Origin: an uncultured Pseudacidovorax sp.
Lineage (GTDB): Bacteria; Pseudomonadota; Gammaproteobacteria; Burkholderiales; Burkholderiaceae_C
DNA length: 64,000 nucleotides
Direction of reading: 5' to 3'
Assembly (NCBI RefSeq): GCF_913773995.1
Contig: NZ_CAJYES010000110.1
Location: forward strand, 1-64,000
Part shown: positions 35,310-44,231 of the stretch, one piece after another
Layout of the letters: each line of letters begins with the position of its first letter
Position numbering within the stretch: position 1 is the stretch's first letter
Translations under genes and position numbers: made by a program
Notes under the pieces: model-generated
Told to the model about the DNA's origin: nothing
Databases searched by the model: none
The model's input: the letters and a program-made list of their open reading frames with translations, nothing else

Positions 35310-36043
35310 GCACGACCAAACACCGCAACGCGATGAACGACGGCATCCTGCTCGAACTCGACCGCGTCGATGCCTTCTATGGCGCAGCGCACATCCTGCA
35401 CGGCCTGTCGCTGCAGGTGCGCGCGGGCGAGCGCGTGGCCCTGGTGGGCCGCAACGGCGTGGGCAAGACCACGGTGGTCAACACCATCCTGGGCCTGGCC
35501 AGCCTGCGCGGCGGCCAGGTGCGCGTGGGCAGCCAGATCCTGCTGCGCCCGCGGCCTTACAACGCGGCGCAGAACGGCGTGGTGGTGGTGCCGCAGGGCC
35601 GGCGCATCGTGGCCAACCTCAGCGTCGAAGAGAACCTGCTGCTGGGCGCCGCCACCGGCCGGCCCGGCCACTGGACGGTGCCGCGCATCTACGAGCTCTT
35701 TCCCATCCTGCAGGAGCGCGCCCACACGCCGGGCACCGCGCTCTCGGGCGGACAGCAGCAGATGCTGGCGGTGGGCCGCGCCCTCATGGCCAACCCCTCG
35801 CTCATCCTGCTGGACGAGCCCACCGAAGGGCTGGCGCCCGTCATCGTCGACCAGCTCGCGGTCATCTTCAACCAGGTGGCGGCGCAGGGCACGGCGCTGC
35901 TGCTCATCGAGCAGAACATGAGCCTGGTGGTGCGCGTGGCCGAGCGCTACTACGCCATGGCCAAGGGCGCCGTCATCGCGCAGGGCGCGGTGCACGACAG
36001 CCGCGAAAGCCTGCATGACCTGGAGGCGCATGTGATGGTCTAG
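35306..36043 (+). CDS. livF: Liv-type ABC transporter ATPase LivF
   Basis: 245-aa ABC ATPase. Walker A GRNGVGKTT near residue 45, VVPQGRRIVANLSVEENLLLGA (LivF-type Q-loop region), ABC signature LSGGQQQMLAVGRAL, Walker B LILLDEPTEGLAP, and LLIEQNM at the switch, where LivF proteins carry EQN. ATG overlaps the livG stop by four bases; a second ATG nine codons on is possible. Together with LivG it powers the LivHM permease. Confidence 0.93.
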   Translation: MSTTKHRNAMNDGILLELDRVDAFYGAAHILHGLSLQVRAGERVALVGRNGVGKTTVVNTILGLASLRGGQVRVGSQILLRPRPYNAAQNGVVVVPQGRRIVANLSVEENLLLGAATGRPGHWTVPRIYELFPILQERAHTPGTALSGGQQQMLAVGRALMANPSLILLDEPTEGLAPVIVDQLAVIFNQVAAQGTALLLIEQNMSLVVRVAERYYAMAKGAVIAQGAVHDSRESLHDLEAHVMV

Positions 36044-36200
36044 CGCCATCGCCGGCCTCATCGAACACCGCCTGCACGCCACGCACACGCCACTCGCGCA
36101 TCCCCGACGCACGAGCCGGCCGCATCCGCAGCAACCCCGCAAACACGGCTGCCGGACCGCCTTCCGGCGCACATCTTCATCCACCCGAGGAGACACAACC

Positions 36201-37412
36201 ATGCACAGCACCACCCCAATCATCTCGCGCCGCGCCGCCACTGCCGTGGCCGCCGCCCTCGTCGCCACCGGCGCCGCCATGCCCCTGGCCGCCTGGGCCC
36301 AGGGCAAGGAGCCGGTCAAGGTCGGCCTGGTGTCCTCCAAGTCCGGCGTGTTCGCGCAGCAGGGCGAGGAGGTGATGCGCGCCGTCAAGTTCGCCGCCGA
36401 CGAGGCCAATGCCAAGGGCGGCGTGGACGGCCGCAAGGTCGAGGTGGCCGAGGCCGACGACGAGGGCACGCCCGACGCCGGCCGCCGCGTGGCCGAGAAG
36501 CTGGCGCGCGAGGGCAACAACCTGCTCATCGGCTCCATCCCCTCGTCCATCTCGCTGGCCATCGCGCAGAACCTGGACCGCTGGGACGCCGCCTACTTCG
36601 TGGTGGCCAGCAAGTCCGACAAGCTCACCGGCGACACCTGCAAGCCGCGCAGCTTCCGCACCAACCACTCGGACGCGATGGACATCGCCATGATCAACGA
36701 GTGGGCCAAGGACCTGAAGGAGAACACCTTCGCCGTGCTGGCCGCCGACTATGTGTGGGGCCGCGACTCGGGCGAATCGTTCAAGAAGGCCGTGGAGGCC
36801 AACGGCAAGAAGGTGCCGCTGTCGCTGTACGTGCCGCTGGGCACCAAGGACTTCTCGCCCTACATCGCCCAGCTCAAGAGCAGCGGTGTCGAGGCCATCT
36901 GGGTGGCCGAGACCGGCCGCGATGCCATCGCCTTCGTCAAGCAGGCCGAGGAGTTCGGGCTCATCCCCAAGACCAAGCTCATCGGCCACGCGCTGATCCA
37001 GAACTTCATGATCAACGCCACCGGCAAGGCGCTGGAAGGCACGCCCGGCAACACGGCCTACACCGCCACCATCGACAACCCGCGCAACAAGGCCTTCGTG
37101 ACCGCGTGGAAGGCCAAGTTCAACCGCGTGCCCACCGACAACGAAGGCCAGGCCTACAACGGCATGCAGGTGATGTTCGACGGCGTGAAGAAGGCCGGCA
37201 GCGTCAAGCCCGCCGATGTGTCGAAGGCGCTGCGCGGCGCGCAGCTCGACACCATCTACGGCACCGTGACCATGCGCGCCGCCGACAACCAGCTGCTGCT
37301 GCCCAACTACGTGGCCCGCGCCAAGACGGTGGACGGCGCCATCGTGCCGGTGATCGAGCACGTCTTCCCGCCGTCGATCGTTCCCGCACCGTCGCCCGCC
37401 TGCAAGATGTGA
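36201..37412 (+). CDS. Periplasmic ligand-binding protein of the Liv importer
   Basis: 403-aa Leu/Ile/Val-binding-protein-like receptor (Peripla_BP_6, PF13458). A long signal peptide (residues 1-34) ends in WAQG, with a twin-arginine-like SRRAATAVAAAL start. The mature part reads VKVGLVSSKSGVFAQQGEEVMRAVKFAADEANAKGGVDGRKVEVAEADDEGTPDAGRRVAEKL, as in the family. It lies 157 bases after livF and ahead of an epimerase gene; the operon's catabolic enzymes suggest a non-amino-acid ligand such as an aromatic or alicyclic acid. Bases 36044-36200 hold no gene. Confidence 0.92.
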   Translation: MHSTTPIISRRAATAVAAALVATGAAMPLAAWAQGKEPVKVGLVSSKSGVFAQQGEEVMRAVKFAADEANAKGGVDGRKVEVAEADDEGTPDAGRRVAEKLAREGNNLLIGSIPSSISLAIAQNLDRWDAAYFVVASKSDKLTGDTCKPRSFRTNHSDAMDIAMINEWAKDLKENTFAVLAADYVWGRDSGESFKKAVEANGKKVPLSLYVPLGTKDFSPYIAQLKSSGVEAIWVAETGRDAIAFVKQAEEFGLIPKTKLIGHALIQNFMINATGKALEGTPGNTAYTATIDNPRNKAFVTAWKAKFNRVPTDNEGQAYNGMQVMFDGVKKAGSVKPADVSKALRGAQLDTIYGTVTMRAADNQLLLPNYVARAKTVDGAIVPVIEHVFPPSIVPAPSPACKM

Positions 37413-37423
37413 GCGGGCGGCCC

Positions 37424-38380
37424 ATGCCGCCCGTCGCTTCCCAACCGGGTGCGGGGGTGAAGGGGCCCGTCCTCGTGACCGGCGCCGCCGGCTTCCTGGG
37501 CCGGCGCATCGCCGCGCTGCTGCATGCGCGCGGCGTGGCGCCGCGCCTGTTCGACGTGCCGGCCGCGCTGCCCGCCTTGCAGCAGCTGGCCGCCACGCTG
37601 GGCCCGGCCGAGGCGCTGGCCGGGGACATCCGCGAGCGTGCCGACGTGCACCGCGCCCTGGCCGGCTGCGGCGGCGTGCTGCACCTGGCCGGCGTGCTCA
37701 CGCCCACCTGCAGCGCCGATCCGGTGCTGGGTGCGCAGGTCAACCTGATCGGCCCGCTGCATGTCTTCGAGGCCGCCCGCGCGCAGGGGCTGGACCGCGT
37801 GGTGTACGCCAGCACCGCCGGCGTGTACGGCCCGCACGACGGTCGCCAGCCCGCGCCGGCCACGCACTACGGTGCCTTCAAGCTGGCGGTGGAGGGCGCG
37901 GCCCGTGCCTGCTGGCACGAGCACGGCCTGGCCAGCGTGGGCCTGCGGCCCTTCGTGGTCTATGGCCCGGGCCGCGAAAGCGGTGCCAGCGCCGGCCCCA
38001 GCCTGGCCTGCCGCGCCGCCGCCCGCGGCGAGCCTTTCACGGTGGGCTACACCGGCGCCGCCGGCCTGGTCTTCGTCGACGACGTGGCCGCGGCCTTCGT
38101 GCATGCGCTGCTGCAGCCCCGGGCCGAAGGCGCCCAGGTCTTCAACCTGGTGGGCGAGGTGCACACGGTCGATGCCGTGCTGGACGAGATCCGCCGCCAG
38201 GTGCCGGGCGCCCAACTGGCCGCCGATGGGCCGCCGCTGACCATCGCGGCCGATGCGGACGAGGCCGGGCTCGACGACTGGTTTGCCGACCGGCCGCGCA
38301 CCGCGCTGCGTGATGGCATTGCGGCCACACTGGCGCATTACCGCGCGCTGCGGCCCGGCTCCGCGCCTGTCGGATCGTGA
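37424..38380 (+). CDS. NAD-dependent epimerase/dehydratase family protein
   Basis: 318-aa extended SDR. Motifs: VLVTGAAGFLGRRIAALLHARG, VLHLAGVLTP, YASTAGVYGPHDG, and the catalytic Tyr/Lys in HYGAFKLAVEG; later GLVFVDDVAAAFVHAL. This matches the epimerase PF01370 group that often acts on lactone or sugar-acid intermediates. The start is uncertain: ATG 37424 was chosen; a GTG at 37409 would overlap the previous stop as other genes here do. Neighbours are a binding protein and an SDR. Confidence 0.88.
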   Translation: MPPVASQPGAGVKGPVLVTGAAGFLGRRIAALLHARGVAPRLFDVPAALPALQQLAATLGPAEALAGDIRERADVHRALAGCGGVLHLAGVLTPTCSADPVLGAQVNLIGPLHVFEAARAQGLDRVVYASTAGVYGPHDGRQPAPATHYGAFKLAVEGAARACWHEHGLASVGLRPFVVYGPGRESGASAGPSLACRAAARGEPFTVGYTGAAGLVFVDDVAAAFVHALLQPRAEGAQVFNLVGEVHTVDAVLDEIRRQVPGAQLAADGPPLTIAADADEAGLDDWFADRPRTALRDGIAATLAHYRALRPGSAPVGS

Positions 38381-38504
38381 CGTGGTGGGACGGGGGGCCG
38401 TGCCGTCGGCCTGGTCGTCCCCTGCATGCATTGGGCGGCAGTGCGTCATTCGGGCCGTCAGCGCCCGCCATTCCTCGTTGCCTTTCCTTGCCTTTCCATC
38501 ACCC

Positions 38505-39386
38505 ATGACCGCACCTCGCTCCGATGCTTCCGTAGTCACTTCCAACGCTGACGATGCCGCTGTCGCTGCTGCGCCCGTCATGCCCACCTTGCCCGCGCAT
38601 GTGCTGGTCACCGGCGCGGCCGGCGGCATCGGCTGGGGCATCTGCCTGGCGCTGGCCCGCCAGGCGCGGCGTGCCGGCAGCGTGCTGCACATCAGCGCGG
38701 CGGCCAGCCAGCCCGGCGACAAGCTGGAGCGGCTGCTCGACGAGCTGCGCACCGAGGGCGTCACGGCCGGCGGCGTCACCGGCGACCTGACCCAGCCCGA
38801 GGCCTGCCGCGCCATCGTGGCCCAGGCCCAGGAAGCGGCCGGCGACCTGGGTGCGCTGGTGTGCAACGCCGGCGCCTCCGGCCCCGGCCGCCTGGCCGAT
38901 CTCACGGTCGAGCAGTGGGACCACACCTTCCACCTCAACACCCGCAGCGCCTGGCTGCTGGCCCAGGCCGCGCGGCCTCAACTGGCGCGCACCCGCGGCA
39001 GCATCACCGCCATCGCCTCCATGTCGGGGCTGATGCCGCACCCGGGCTACGGCGCGTACTCACCGGCCAAGGCCGCGCTCGTCATGCTGTGCCGCCAGCT
39101 GGCGCAGGAATGGGCGGCCGACGGCATCCGCGTCAATGCCGTCTGCCCCGGCATGATCCGCACGCCGCTGACCGAAGCCGTCTACCAGGACGACGCCATC
39201 CACCAGGCCCGCCGCGCCCTGGTGCCCCTAGGCCGCATCGGCACCGCCGACGACGTGGGCGAGGTGGTGGCCTTCCTCACCAGCCCCGGCGCCGCCTATG
39301 TGACCGGGCAGGCGCTGACGGTGGACGGGGGCGTGGCGGAGCACATGCTGGGGATGATTCCGGGGAGGCCGGGGAAGGGGGCCTGA
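38505..39386 (+). CDS. Short-chain dehydrogenase/reductase
   Basis: 293-aa SDR. VLVTGAAGGIGWGICLALARQ (cofactor loop), VCNAGASG (NAG motif), IASMSGLMPHPGYGAYSPAKAALVML (Ser, Tyr, Lys catalytic set), and ALTVDGG at the end. The first 26 residues are low-complexity Ala/Ser/Asp; a second ATG at 38580 may be the true start. It is the last gene of the catabolic cluster before a sharp fall in G+C. A mutated partial copy of its 3' half lies 190 bases downstream. Confidence 0.88.
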   Translation: MTAPRSDASVVTSNADDAAVAAAPVMPTLPAHVLVTGAAGGIGWGICLALARQARRAGSVLHISAAASQPGDKLERLLDELRTEGVTAGGVTGDLTQPEACRAIVAQAQEAAGDLGALVCNAGASGPGRLADLTVEQWDHTFHLNTRSAWLLAQAARPQLARTRGSITAIASMSGLMPHPGYGAYSPAKAALVMLCRQLAQEWAADGIRVNAVCPGMIRTPLTEAVYQDDAIHQARRALVPLGRIGTADDVGEVVAFLTSPGAAYVTGQALTVDGGVAEHMLGMIPGRPGKGA

Positions 39387-39455
39387 GGGGCTTGAGCGCC
39401 CGCGCCGTTCTGCGGATCAGCGTGAGGCAGAAGCTAGGTTCCGAATGTGATGCCA

Positions 39456-39509
39456 GCTATAGCTTGCAAACGAAGGCGTTGGCGAACCATTTGCAAGTTA
39501 TAGCTTGCA
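39456..39509. repeat. Paired TATAGCTTGCA repeats
   Basis: TATAGCTTGCA occurs at 39458-39468 and again at 39499-39509, 41 bases apart. The first is part of the palindrome agctatagct, and the second follows ttgcaagt so that gcaag/cttgc face each other. ttgcaaa / tttgcaa also form an inverted pair between them. They lie just where G+C drops and could be a protein-binding site or a trace of an insertion boundary. Confidence 0.4.
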
Positions 39510-39576
39510 CTGAGGCGCCTTCCCTACCGCGCTTAGCTGATGACCCGAGGCCGCCGGGCCAGAACCGGCGCGCGTT

Positions 39577-39830
39577 CGCAGCAACATCACTGGCGTTGCC
39601 TCCACGTGGGACTGATGCCGCACCCGGGCTACGGCCCGTAATTCACCGGCCGGGGATCGCCCGCCATGCTGCTGCCAACTGCCGCAGGAATGGGCGGCCG
39701 ATGGCACGCGCCTCAACGTCGTCTGCCTCGGCAATGTTCGCGCCCAGCGGACAGAAGCTGGGCGCCTAGACGACGCCATCCGCTCGGTTCTGCGTGCCCA
39801 GGTGCTCCTCGGGCTCATCGGCACCGCCGC
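39577..39830 (+). pseudogene. Decayed fragment of an SDR gene
   Basis: This stretch can be aligned by eye with bases 38996-39250 of the preceding SDR gene. Shared runs include ctgatgccgcacccgggcta, gcaggaatgggcggccgatgg/acgg, gacgacgccatcc, and catcggcaccgccg. The copy carries substitutions, small indels and stop codons (for example the TAA in gcccgtaattcac), so it is not translated. It looks like an old partial duplication, or the remains of a related gene, cut off at 39830 where the low-G+C island begins. The rest of 39387-39889 holds no gene. Confidence 0.7.
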
Positions 39831-39889
39831 CGCCGTACCAGTTTCGTGAGGATGCCGCCACTGCGGGTCGACAGAAAAAGTTGGTGCAC

Positions 39890-40633
39890 ATGCGTGACAC
39901 GAAACTTTTTGGTGGTAGATTCGCGTCTGGCGCAACAGATGGAAGCGATCAGCGTATGGGCCTGCATCACACGAAGAGCCAGAAAGCTCTGGAAGAACTC
40001 ATCGCACGACATGTACCGCGAGATGCATTCATGGCGTTTGAGGACGCTTACTTCGACGGAGACAAAAAGGCTCGCCTTCGGGCGAGTGAGTTTGATCGGG
40101 GGCACAGGCGGTCGGCCATCGGGTCAATTAAACATTTTTGCAACAACGAGACCTTCCATGAGGCGTTAGAAGCCCATGGAGCAAAACCAGCACCCCTCCG
40201 CAGCACTGGCTTGGTCGTCGGGCGCCTCGGTATTTTCAATATCATCCGGTTGAACGTTCCTGCGCATAAATGGACTAATTTGCGGCGTAGTTCTACCCGT
40301 GCGTCTTTGGCGGAGCTCAACGATCAAATTCAGCGTAAATATGTCCAAGCTGATTTTTTCATGGAGCCCTGCCATATTGGTGCGGCAACTTTGTTTGTCT
40401 TGGGCGTAATGGACGGTCAGGATGAGAACGGTTTGGCTCAACTGACGCAATGCATGGTTGCGCTGCCATCGCCGAGTTTGGATTCTTGGTTATATCTAAA
40501 ACCCATGAAGGAATTTCTCAAAGTGTACGACCGTGGCTCGCCTGGCGGGCAAGCTGATAAGGCAATGCCAAAACTCAAAACAACGACGCGAAAGAGGAAA
40601 ACGGGTACCGAAGATGACAACGGGAATCCGTGA
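39890..40633 (+). CDS. Unrecognised protein, partner of HTH-ImmA protease
   Basis: 247-aa soluble protein, starting MRDTKLFGGRFASGATDG, with no family recognised. Seen in it: no signal peptide or membrane segment; a middle part RLRASEFDRGHRRSAIGSIKHFCNN; a hydrophobic stretch LVVGRLGIFNIIRLNV; and a Lys/Arg/Asp-rich tail (KLKTTTRKRKTGTEDD). The end overlaps the next gene by 20 bases in another frame, so they are co-translated as a two-gene unit. G+C is about 50 %, far below the region. The start is uncertain (no good ribosome site; Met at 39956 is an alternative). Inference: the antitoxin or effector half of an ImmA/IrrE-linked module. Confidence 0.65.
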   Translation: MRDTKLFGGRFASGATDGSDQRMGLHHTKSQKALEELIARHVPRDAFMAFEDAYFDGDKKARLRASEFDRGHRRSAIGSIKHFCNNETFHEALEAHGAKPAPLRSTGLVVGRLGIFNIIRLNVPAHKWTNLRRSSTRASLAELNDQIQRKYVQADFFMEPCHIGAATLFVLGVMDGQDENGLAQLTQCMVALPSPSLDSWLYLKPMKEFLKVYDRGSPGGQADKAMPKLKTTTRKRKTGTEDDNGNP

Positions 40634-41840
40634 TCTCCAGCCTGCAAGACTGGAGCAGGCTCTCTCTGCCCGAAATTTGACTAAGGGTCAATTGGCCAGT
40701 CTGGTAGGTGTAAGCGCGTCAACAGTCACGAAGTGGTGTAAAGGTGATCAGTCGCCCGAGGCTGAGACGTTTGAACGACTCGCTAGTGTGCTCAATCTGC
40801 ACCCCGAGTGGCTGACGCGCCCCATCTTAAATTCAATTACTAGCCCGCTCTATAGGAAAAATTCGGCAGCACTGAAGGCTGGTCTGGCGAAATTACGAGC
40901 GCGCACAGAATGGGGGCAGGAAATAGCAACGCTTTTGTCTGAGCACGTTGACTACCCTGAATTGAATCTGCCAGAGCGTAGCTTCACGGAGCCGGAGCAA
41001 ATTCGTAGTTCAGACATCGAGGCTGCCGCGGAAGAGTGCCGTGAGCTGTGGCAACTCGGACGCGCACCGATTCAGGATCTCATGCTTGCTGCAGAAGGCG
41101 CTGGAATCATCGTCTTTCGCGAGGAAACGGAAGTTGCTGTGGTAGAAGGTTTGTCTAGCTGGAGCGCAGAGCTAGAAGGACGGCCACTTGTTCATCTCGC
41201 CGCCGATAAAGCGAATGGATTTCGCAGCCGATTTGACTTGGCGCATGAAATTGGGCATCTTATCCTGCATAAGCAGATGGAGCAGAAACCCGAAGATAAA
41301 GTGCGCTATAACCTCATGGAGAGGCAAGCGCATCAATTTGCTGGTGCGCTTCTCCTCCCTGCCGAAACGTTTGCGAGCGACGTACGCATACCAATCAATC
41401 TCGATAATCTTTTGATTTTGAAGCAGCGCTGGGGTGTTTCAGTGGGTGCAATGGTGATGCGTTTGCACTTCCTCGGACTTCTTGATGACAATGAGAAACT
41501 TGCTCTTTTCAAGCGGCGCTCCGCCCGCTGGGGCGCCAAGGCAGAGCCAGGCGATGACGGCTGGGCGCCGGAGAAGCCTCGATTGTTGAAGAGGACAGTG
41601 GAATTGCTAGTACGGGAAGGTATTTTGCCTTTAGACCGAATTTCCCCGTATTTGGGCTTATCCGCTAACGATGTAATGCAGCTGTGTGGTCTCGACGCCA
41701 CTTATTTTTCCAGTCCGGCGCAAATTGTCGAGTTGGCAACTCTGAGGACCACTCGAACGACCTCATCGTCGACAGTTGAGTCCACGCCCTCAGTACGAGT
41801 GGCTGAAATTCTGACGTTCAAGCCAAGCCGGCGCGTGTAG
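40614..41840 (+). CDS. XRE HTH domain-ImmA/IrrE metallo-endopeptidase fusion
   Basis: 408-aa protein. Residues 10-60 form an XRE-type HTH (LEQALSARNLTKGQLASLVGVSASTVTKWCKGDQSP). Residues 130-250 form an ImmA/IrrE (COG2856) Zn-protease domain with HEIGH at 211-215 and the downstream MERQAHQFAGALLLP, where the third ligand Glu and the conserved Ala/Phe-Ala lie. A C-terminal part (about 300-408) has DRISPYLGLSANDVMQLCGL, perhaps a second helical binding module. Xre-COG2856 proteins form toxin-antitoxin or phage-repressor-cleaving systems. It overlaps the 247-aa gene by 20 bases. Low G+C (about 48 % in one 60-base line counted) marks recent transfer. Confidence 0.88.
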   Translation: MTTGIRDLQPARLEQALSARNLTKGQLASLVGVSASTVTKWCKGDQSPEAETFERLASVLNLHPEWLTRPILNSITSPLYRKNSAALKAGLAKLRARTEWGQEIATLLSEHVDYPELNLPERSFTEPEQIRSSDIEAAAEECRELWQLGRAPIQDLMLAAEGAGIIVFREETEVAVVEGLSSWSAELEGRPLVHLAADKANGFRSRFDLAHEIGHLILHKQMEQKPEDKVRYNLMERQAHQFAGALLLPAETFASDVRIPINLDNLLILKQRWGVSVGAMVMRLHFLGLLDDNEKLALFKRRSARWGAKAEPGDDGWAPEKPRLLKRTVELLVREGILPLDRISPYLGLSANDVMQLCGLDATYFSSPAQIVELATLRTTRTTSSSTVESTPSVRVAEILTFKPSRRV

Positions 41841-41881
41841 TGGACGTTGGGAATTGATGTAGCTTCAGTCGCCCGAGACAG

Positions 41882-41911
41882 AAAAAAGAGCGCCCAAGGC
41901 GCTCTTTTTTT
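41882..41911. terminator. Bidirectional intrinsic terminator
   Basis: A perfect stem gagcgcc-caa-ggcgctc is extended by A-T pairs (AAAAAA before, TTTTTTT after), so it terminates in both directions. It separates the convergent HTH-ImmA gene (plus) and htpG (minus). Confidence 0.9.
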
Positions 41912-41928
41912 AAACAGTGCAAGATGGC

Positions 41929-43923
41929 CTAAACCAACAACGCATTCACCCGCCGCACATAAGCCGCCGGATCCTCCGGCAACCCCCCCTCGGCCAGTAG
42001 CGCCTGATCGAACAGGATGTTCGCCAGGTCATCGAAGTGCGCCTCGTCGCGCTCCAGCTTCTTGACCAGCGGGTGCTCAGCGTTCACTTCCAGCACGGGC
42101 TTGACCTCGGGGGCCTTCTGGCCGGCCTGCTTGAGCATGCGGGCCAGTTGGGTGCTCATGCCGTGTTCCTGAACGACCAGGCAGGCGGGCGAGTCGACCA
42201 GGCGGGTGGTCACGCGCACGTCCTCGGCCTTGTCCTTGAGCGAGGCCTTCAGCTTTTCCAGCACCGGCTTGAAGGCTTCGGCGGCTTCTTCGGCGGCCTT
42301 CTTCTCGGTCTCGTCCTGCAGCTTGCCCAGATCCACCGCGCCCTTGGCCACGCTCTGCAGCGGCGTGCCGTCGAACTCGGTCAGATACGACAGCGCCCAT
42401 TCGTCCACGCGGTCGGTCATCAGCAGCACCTCGATGCCCTTCTTCTTGAAGACTTCGAGCTGCGGGCTGTTCTTGGCGGCGGCCAGGGTGTCGGCGGTGA
42501 TGTAGTAGATGGCCTCCTGGCCGTCCTTCATGCGCGCCTTGTAGTCGGCCAGCGAGACGGTGGCCGCGTCGCTGGTGGTCGAGGCAAAGCGCAGCAGCTT
42601 GGCGATGCGGTCGCGGTTGGCAAAGTCCTCGCCCAGGCCTTCCTTGAGCACCGAGCCGAACTCGGCATAGAACTTGGCGTACTTGCCGGCGTCCTCGCTG
42701 GCCTTGGCGGCATCAGCGTCGGTCGGCTCGCCTTCCTTCTTGTCGACCACGTCGGTCACGCCGTCGGCGGCCGGCGATTCAGCGGGCGCCGCAGCGGCAG
42801 CGGCCTTCTTGGCCAGGTCTTCCAGCATCGACAGCACGCGCTTGGTGCTGCCGTCGCGGATCGCCTTCACGTCGCGGCTTTCCTGCAGCAGCTCGCGGCT
42901 GACGTTCAGCGGCAGGTCGGCCGAATCGATCACGCCCTTCACGAAGCGCAGGTACGAGGGCAGCAGCGCCTCGGCCTCGTCCATGATGAACACGCGCTTG
43001 ACGTACAGCTTGAGGCCGCCCTTGTGGTCGCGGTTCCACAGGTCCACGGGCGCCTTGGCCGGGATGTACAGCAGCTGCGTGTACTCGGTGCTGCCTTCCA
43101 CGCGGTTGTGGCTCCATGCCAGCGGCGCGTCGTAGTCGTGGCTGATGCTCTTGTAGAACTCGACGTACTGCTCTTCGCTCACGTCCTTCTTGGCGCGGGT
43201 CCACAGGGCGCTGGCCTTGTTGACGGGCTCCCACTCGCCGGTGGCGACCATCTCGCCGCCCTTGTCGTCCTCGCCTTCCTTCCACTCTTCCTTCTCCATC
43301 AGGATGGGCAAGGAGATGTGGTCCGAGTACTTGCCGATGACCTGCTTGAGCTTCCAGCCGTTGAGGAACTCGTCGGCGTCCTCGCGCAGGTGCAGGATCA
43401 CGCTGGTGCCGCGCTTCTCGCGGGTGATGGTCTCGACCTCGAAGTCGCCGGTGCCGGTGCTGCTCCAGCGCACGCCCTGGTCGGCCGGCAGGCCGGCGCG
43501 GCGCGATTCGACCACGATGCGGTCGGCCACGATGAAGCCCGAGTAGAAGCCCACGCCGAACTGGCCGATCAGCTGCGCGTCGGCCTTCTGGTCGCCCGAC
43601 AGGCGGCTCATGAACTCGCGCGTGCCGCTCTTGGCGATGGTGCCCAGGTGGTCGATGGCCTCCTGCTGCGACAGGCCGATGCCGTTGTCGGTGATGCTCA
43701 GGGTGCGGGCCTTCTTGTCGAAGGCGACGCGCACTTCGACGTTGGGCGCGTCTTCGTACAGGGCCGCGTTGTCCAGGGCCTCGAAGCGCAGCTTGTCGCA
43801 GGCGTCGGAGGCGTTGGAGATCAGCTCGCGAAGAAAGATCTCCTTGTTGGAGTAGAGCGAGTGGGTGACCAGGTGCAGGAGCTGGGCCACTTCGGCCTGA
43901 AAGGAATGGGTGTTCTTGCTCAT
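41929..43923 (-). CDS. htpG: Hsp90-family chaperone HtpG
   Basis: 664-aa cytosolic ATP-dependent chaperone. N-terminal GHKL ATPase: [50 protein letters not shown], and [11 protein letters not shown], then [13 protein letters not shown]. Middle domain: [42 protein letters not shown], the Hsp90 signature. An insertion of about 35 residues rich in Ala, Asp and Glu (around residues 375-425) lengthens it slightly relative to E. coli HtpG (624). Start ATG 43923; the longer frame upstream lacks family similarity. Housekeeping gene bordering the low-G+C island. Confidence 0.97.
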   Translation of the reverse strand: MSKNTHSFQAEVAQLLHLVTHSLYSNKEIFLRELISNASDACDKLRFEALDNAALYEDAPNVEVRVAFDKKARTLSITDNGIGLSQQEAIDHLGTIAKSGTREFMSRLSGDQKADAQLIGQFGVGFYSGFIVADRIVVESRRAGLPADQGVRWSSTGTGDFEVETITREKRGTSVILHLREDADEFLNGWKLKQVIGKYSDHISLPILMEKEEWKEGEDDKGGEMVATGEWEPVNKASALWTRAKKDVSEEQYVEFYKSISHDYDAPLAWSHNRVEGSTEYTQLLYIPAKAPVDLWNRDHKGGLKLYVKRVFIMDEAEALLPSYLRFVKGVIDSADLPLNVSRELLQESRDVKAIRDGSTKRVLSMLEDLAKKAAAAAAPAESPAADGVTDVVDKKEGEPTDADAAKASEDAGKYAKFYAEFGSVLKEGLGEDFANRDRIAKLLRFASTTSDAATVSLADYKARMKDGQEAIYYITADTLAAAKNSPQLEVFKKKGIEVLLMTDRVDEWALSYLTEFDGTPLQSVAKGAVDLGKLQDETEKKAAEEAAEAFKPVLEKLKASLKDKAEDVRVTTRLVDSPACLVVQEHGMSTQLARMLKQAGQKAPEVKPVLEVNAEHPLVKKLERDEAHFDDLANILFDQALLAEGGLPEDPAAYVRRVNALLV

Positions 43924-44231
43924 GTCTTCTTCTCTGGCAGGTCGATGTTGGTGAGGAATGTCACTTGGAAATGCAAGCGCCCCGCAACTCGGGGCGGGCG
44001 CGGGATTATCAAGGGGGGCCGTCGCGGCCCCGCTCATGCGTTCGCTCACCCGCCTCGCCGGCCGTCAACCGGCGCCCATGCCCCCAACGGCCGGCTTCGA
44101 CCGTGAACTGTTCCGCGAAAGCGTCCTTTCCTTTGCAACGGGGCATTCCCTGCGACGGACTGCCCCGCCAGAATCCCGCCGGCTTTTCAATTGTTAACTT
44201 AACTACTACTTTGTTGAGGAAGGGATCTCCC

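Noticed and set aside
39666-40169. Alternative frame at the island's left edge
   Set aside because: Overlaps the pseudogene fragment and the 247-aa frame, with no protein-like features.
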